Source: Piscirickettsia salmonis LF-89 = ATCC VR-1361 (GTDB lineage Bacteria; Pseudomonadota; Gammaproteobacteria; Piscirickettsiales; Piscirickettsiaceae). From it: a stretch of 33,237 nucleotides of DNA. The stretch lies in the NCBI RefSeq assembly GCF_000297215.2, contig NZ_AMFF02000009.1, positions 17,955 through 51,191 on the forward strand, given 5' to 3'. The position numbers and the translations under genes were made by a program. The notes under the pieces are model-generated. The model was not told the origin of the DNA. It did not search any database and saw only the letters and a program-made list of their open reading frames with translations. This document shows, piece by piece, positions 33,045 through 33,237 of this stretch. Numbering within the stretch: position 1 is the first letter of the stretch; the number at the start of each line of letters is the position of its first letter.

Positions 33045-33237
33045 ATGGTTTATCGGCACTTAAATGAAAAAGATCGTTTTTATATCGAACAACGGTTATC
33101 AGAGGGAGACTCGCTCAGATCAATTGCTAGAGCACTTGGCTTTTCTCCTAGCACGATTAGCCGTGAGATTAAACTGGCACACCCCAATTCGATTTTAAAG
33201 GTCTTTATGTCACCGGCTTACTCTCGCTGCGCACAGA
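33045..33237 (+). CDS. IS30-family transposase, N-terminal part
   Basis: The first 64 codons of a transposase that runs off the right edge with no stop. It opens with ATG after GAGGG. The translated start MVYRHLNEKDRFYIEQRL, then SEGDSLRSIARALGFSP and STISREIK, is the N-terminal helix-turn-helix of IS30 transposases, which binds the terminal repeats. The DDE catalytic domain is outside the window, so I cannot tell whether the element is intact. Confidence 0.88.
   Translation, partial: MVYRHLNEKDRFYIEQRLSEGDSLRSIARALGFSPSTISREIKLAHPNSILKVFMSPAYSRCAQ

Larger units (their letters stand above)
32931..33237 (+). mobile_element. Left end of an IS30-family insertion sequence, cut by the window
   Basis: The left border is estimated from the jump in base composition at about 32931; the terminal inverted repeat cannot be confirmed without the right end. 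Non-coding 32931-33044 includes a perfect hairpin (TAGAGAGTT 32984-32992, AACTCTCTA 33009-33017), and the transposase begins at 33045. Confidence 0.7.

Overview
The window looks like chromosome from an AT-rich gammaproteobacterium. The run tig-clpP-clpX-lon-hupB-ppiD is in the same order as in Escherichia coli, and galTK, folD, a PBP5-type carboxypeptidase and an LpxL-type acyltransferase fit a Gram-negative cell. The strongly AT-rich accessory DNA, a probable IS30 element at the right edge and an orphan acidic protein beside it would suit a Piscirickettsia- or Legionella-like bacterium. That genus-level guess is inference only.

Layout. 1-900: a terminator and a small orphan secreted protein. 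892-2373 (-): a D,D-carboxypeptidase with a long low-complexity linker. 2533-4768 (+): galT-galK. 4887-10053 (+): three overlapping genes for a type I secretion inner-membrane machine (two ABC half-transporters and a HlyD-type adaptor), without visible substrate or TolC. 10025-12172 (-): a REC-like/PAS/GGDEF/EAL cyclic-di-GMP protein whose 3' end overlaps that of the HlyD gene. 12600-12995 (+): crcB/fluC. 13004-22182 (-): the proteostasis block tig, clpP, clpX, lon, hupB, ppiD, then a lipid A acyltransferase-like gene. 22434-22599 (-): tRNA-Leu(CAG) and tRNA-Arg(TCT). 22786-23661 (+): folD.

23777-31148 is accessory metabolism. It holds a YgjP-like metallopeptidase whose conserved N-terminus reaches upstream of any normal start codon, a leftward set (class II aldolase-like protein, SDR oxidoreductase, Cys/Met-type PLP enzyme), a divergent rightward pair (MHS-type MFS transporter, VOC protein), and an aldo/keto reductase. 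These may form one small uptake-and-catabolism unit of unknown substrate. The right end carries a 339-residue orphan protein, very AT-rich DNA with inverted repeats, and the cut-off 5' end of an IS30-type transposase.

The most interesting signals are: (1) promoters that appear to sit inside intergenic terminator hairpins at several junctions of the tig-to-ppiD block; (2) a type I secretion pair in which both ABC signature motifs are degenerate, next to a c-di-GMP enzyme; (3) the metallopeptidase without a conventional start; (4) the uncharacterised metabolic island; (5) the orphan gene between nested inverted repeats and an insertion sequence. I found no CRISPR array, rRNA or replication origin.
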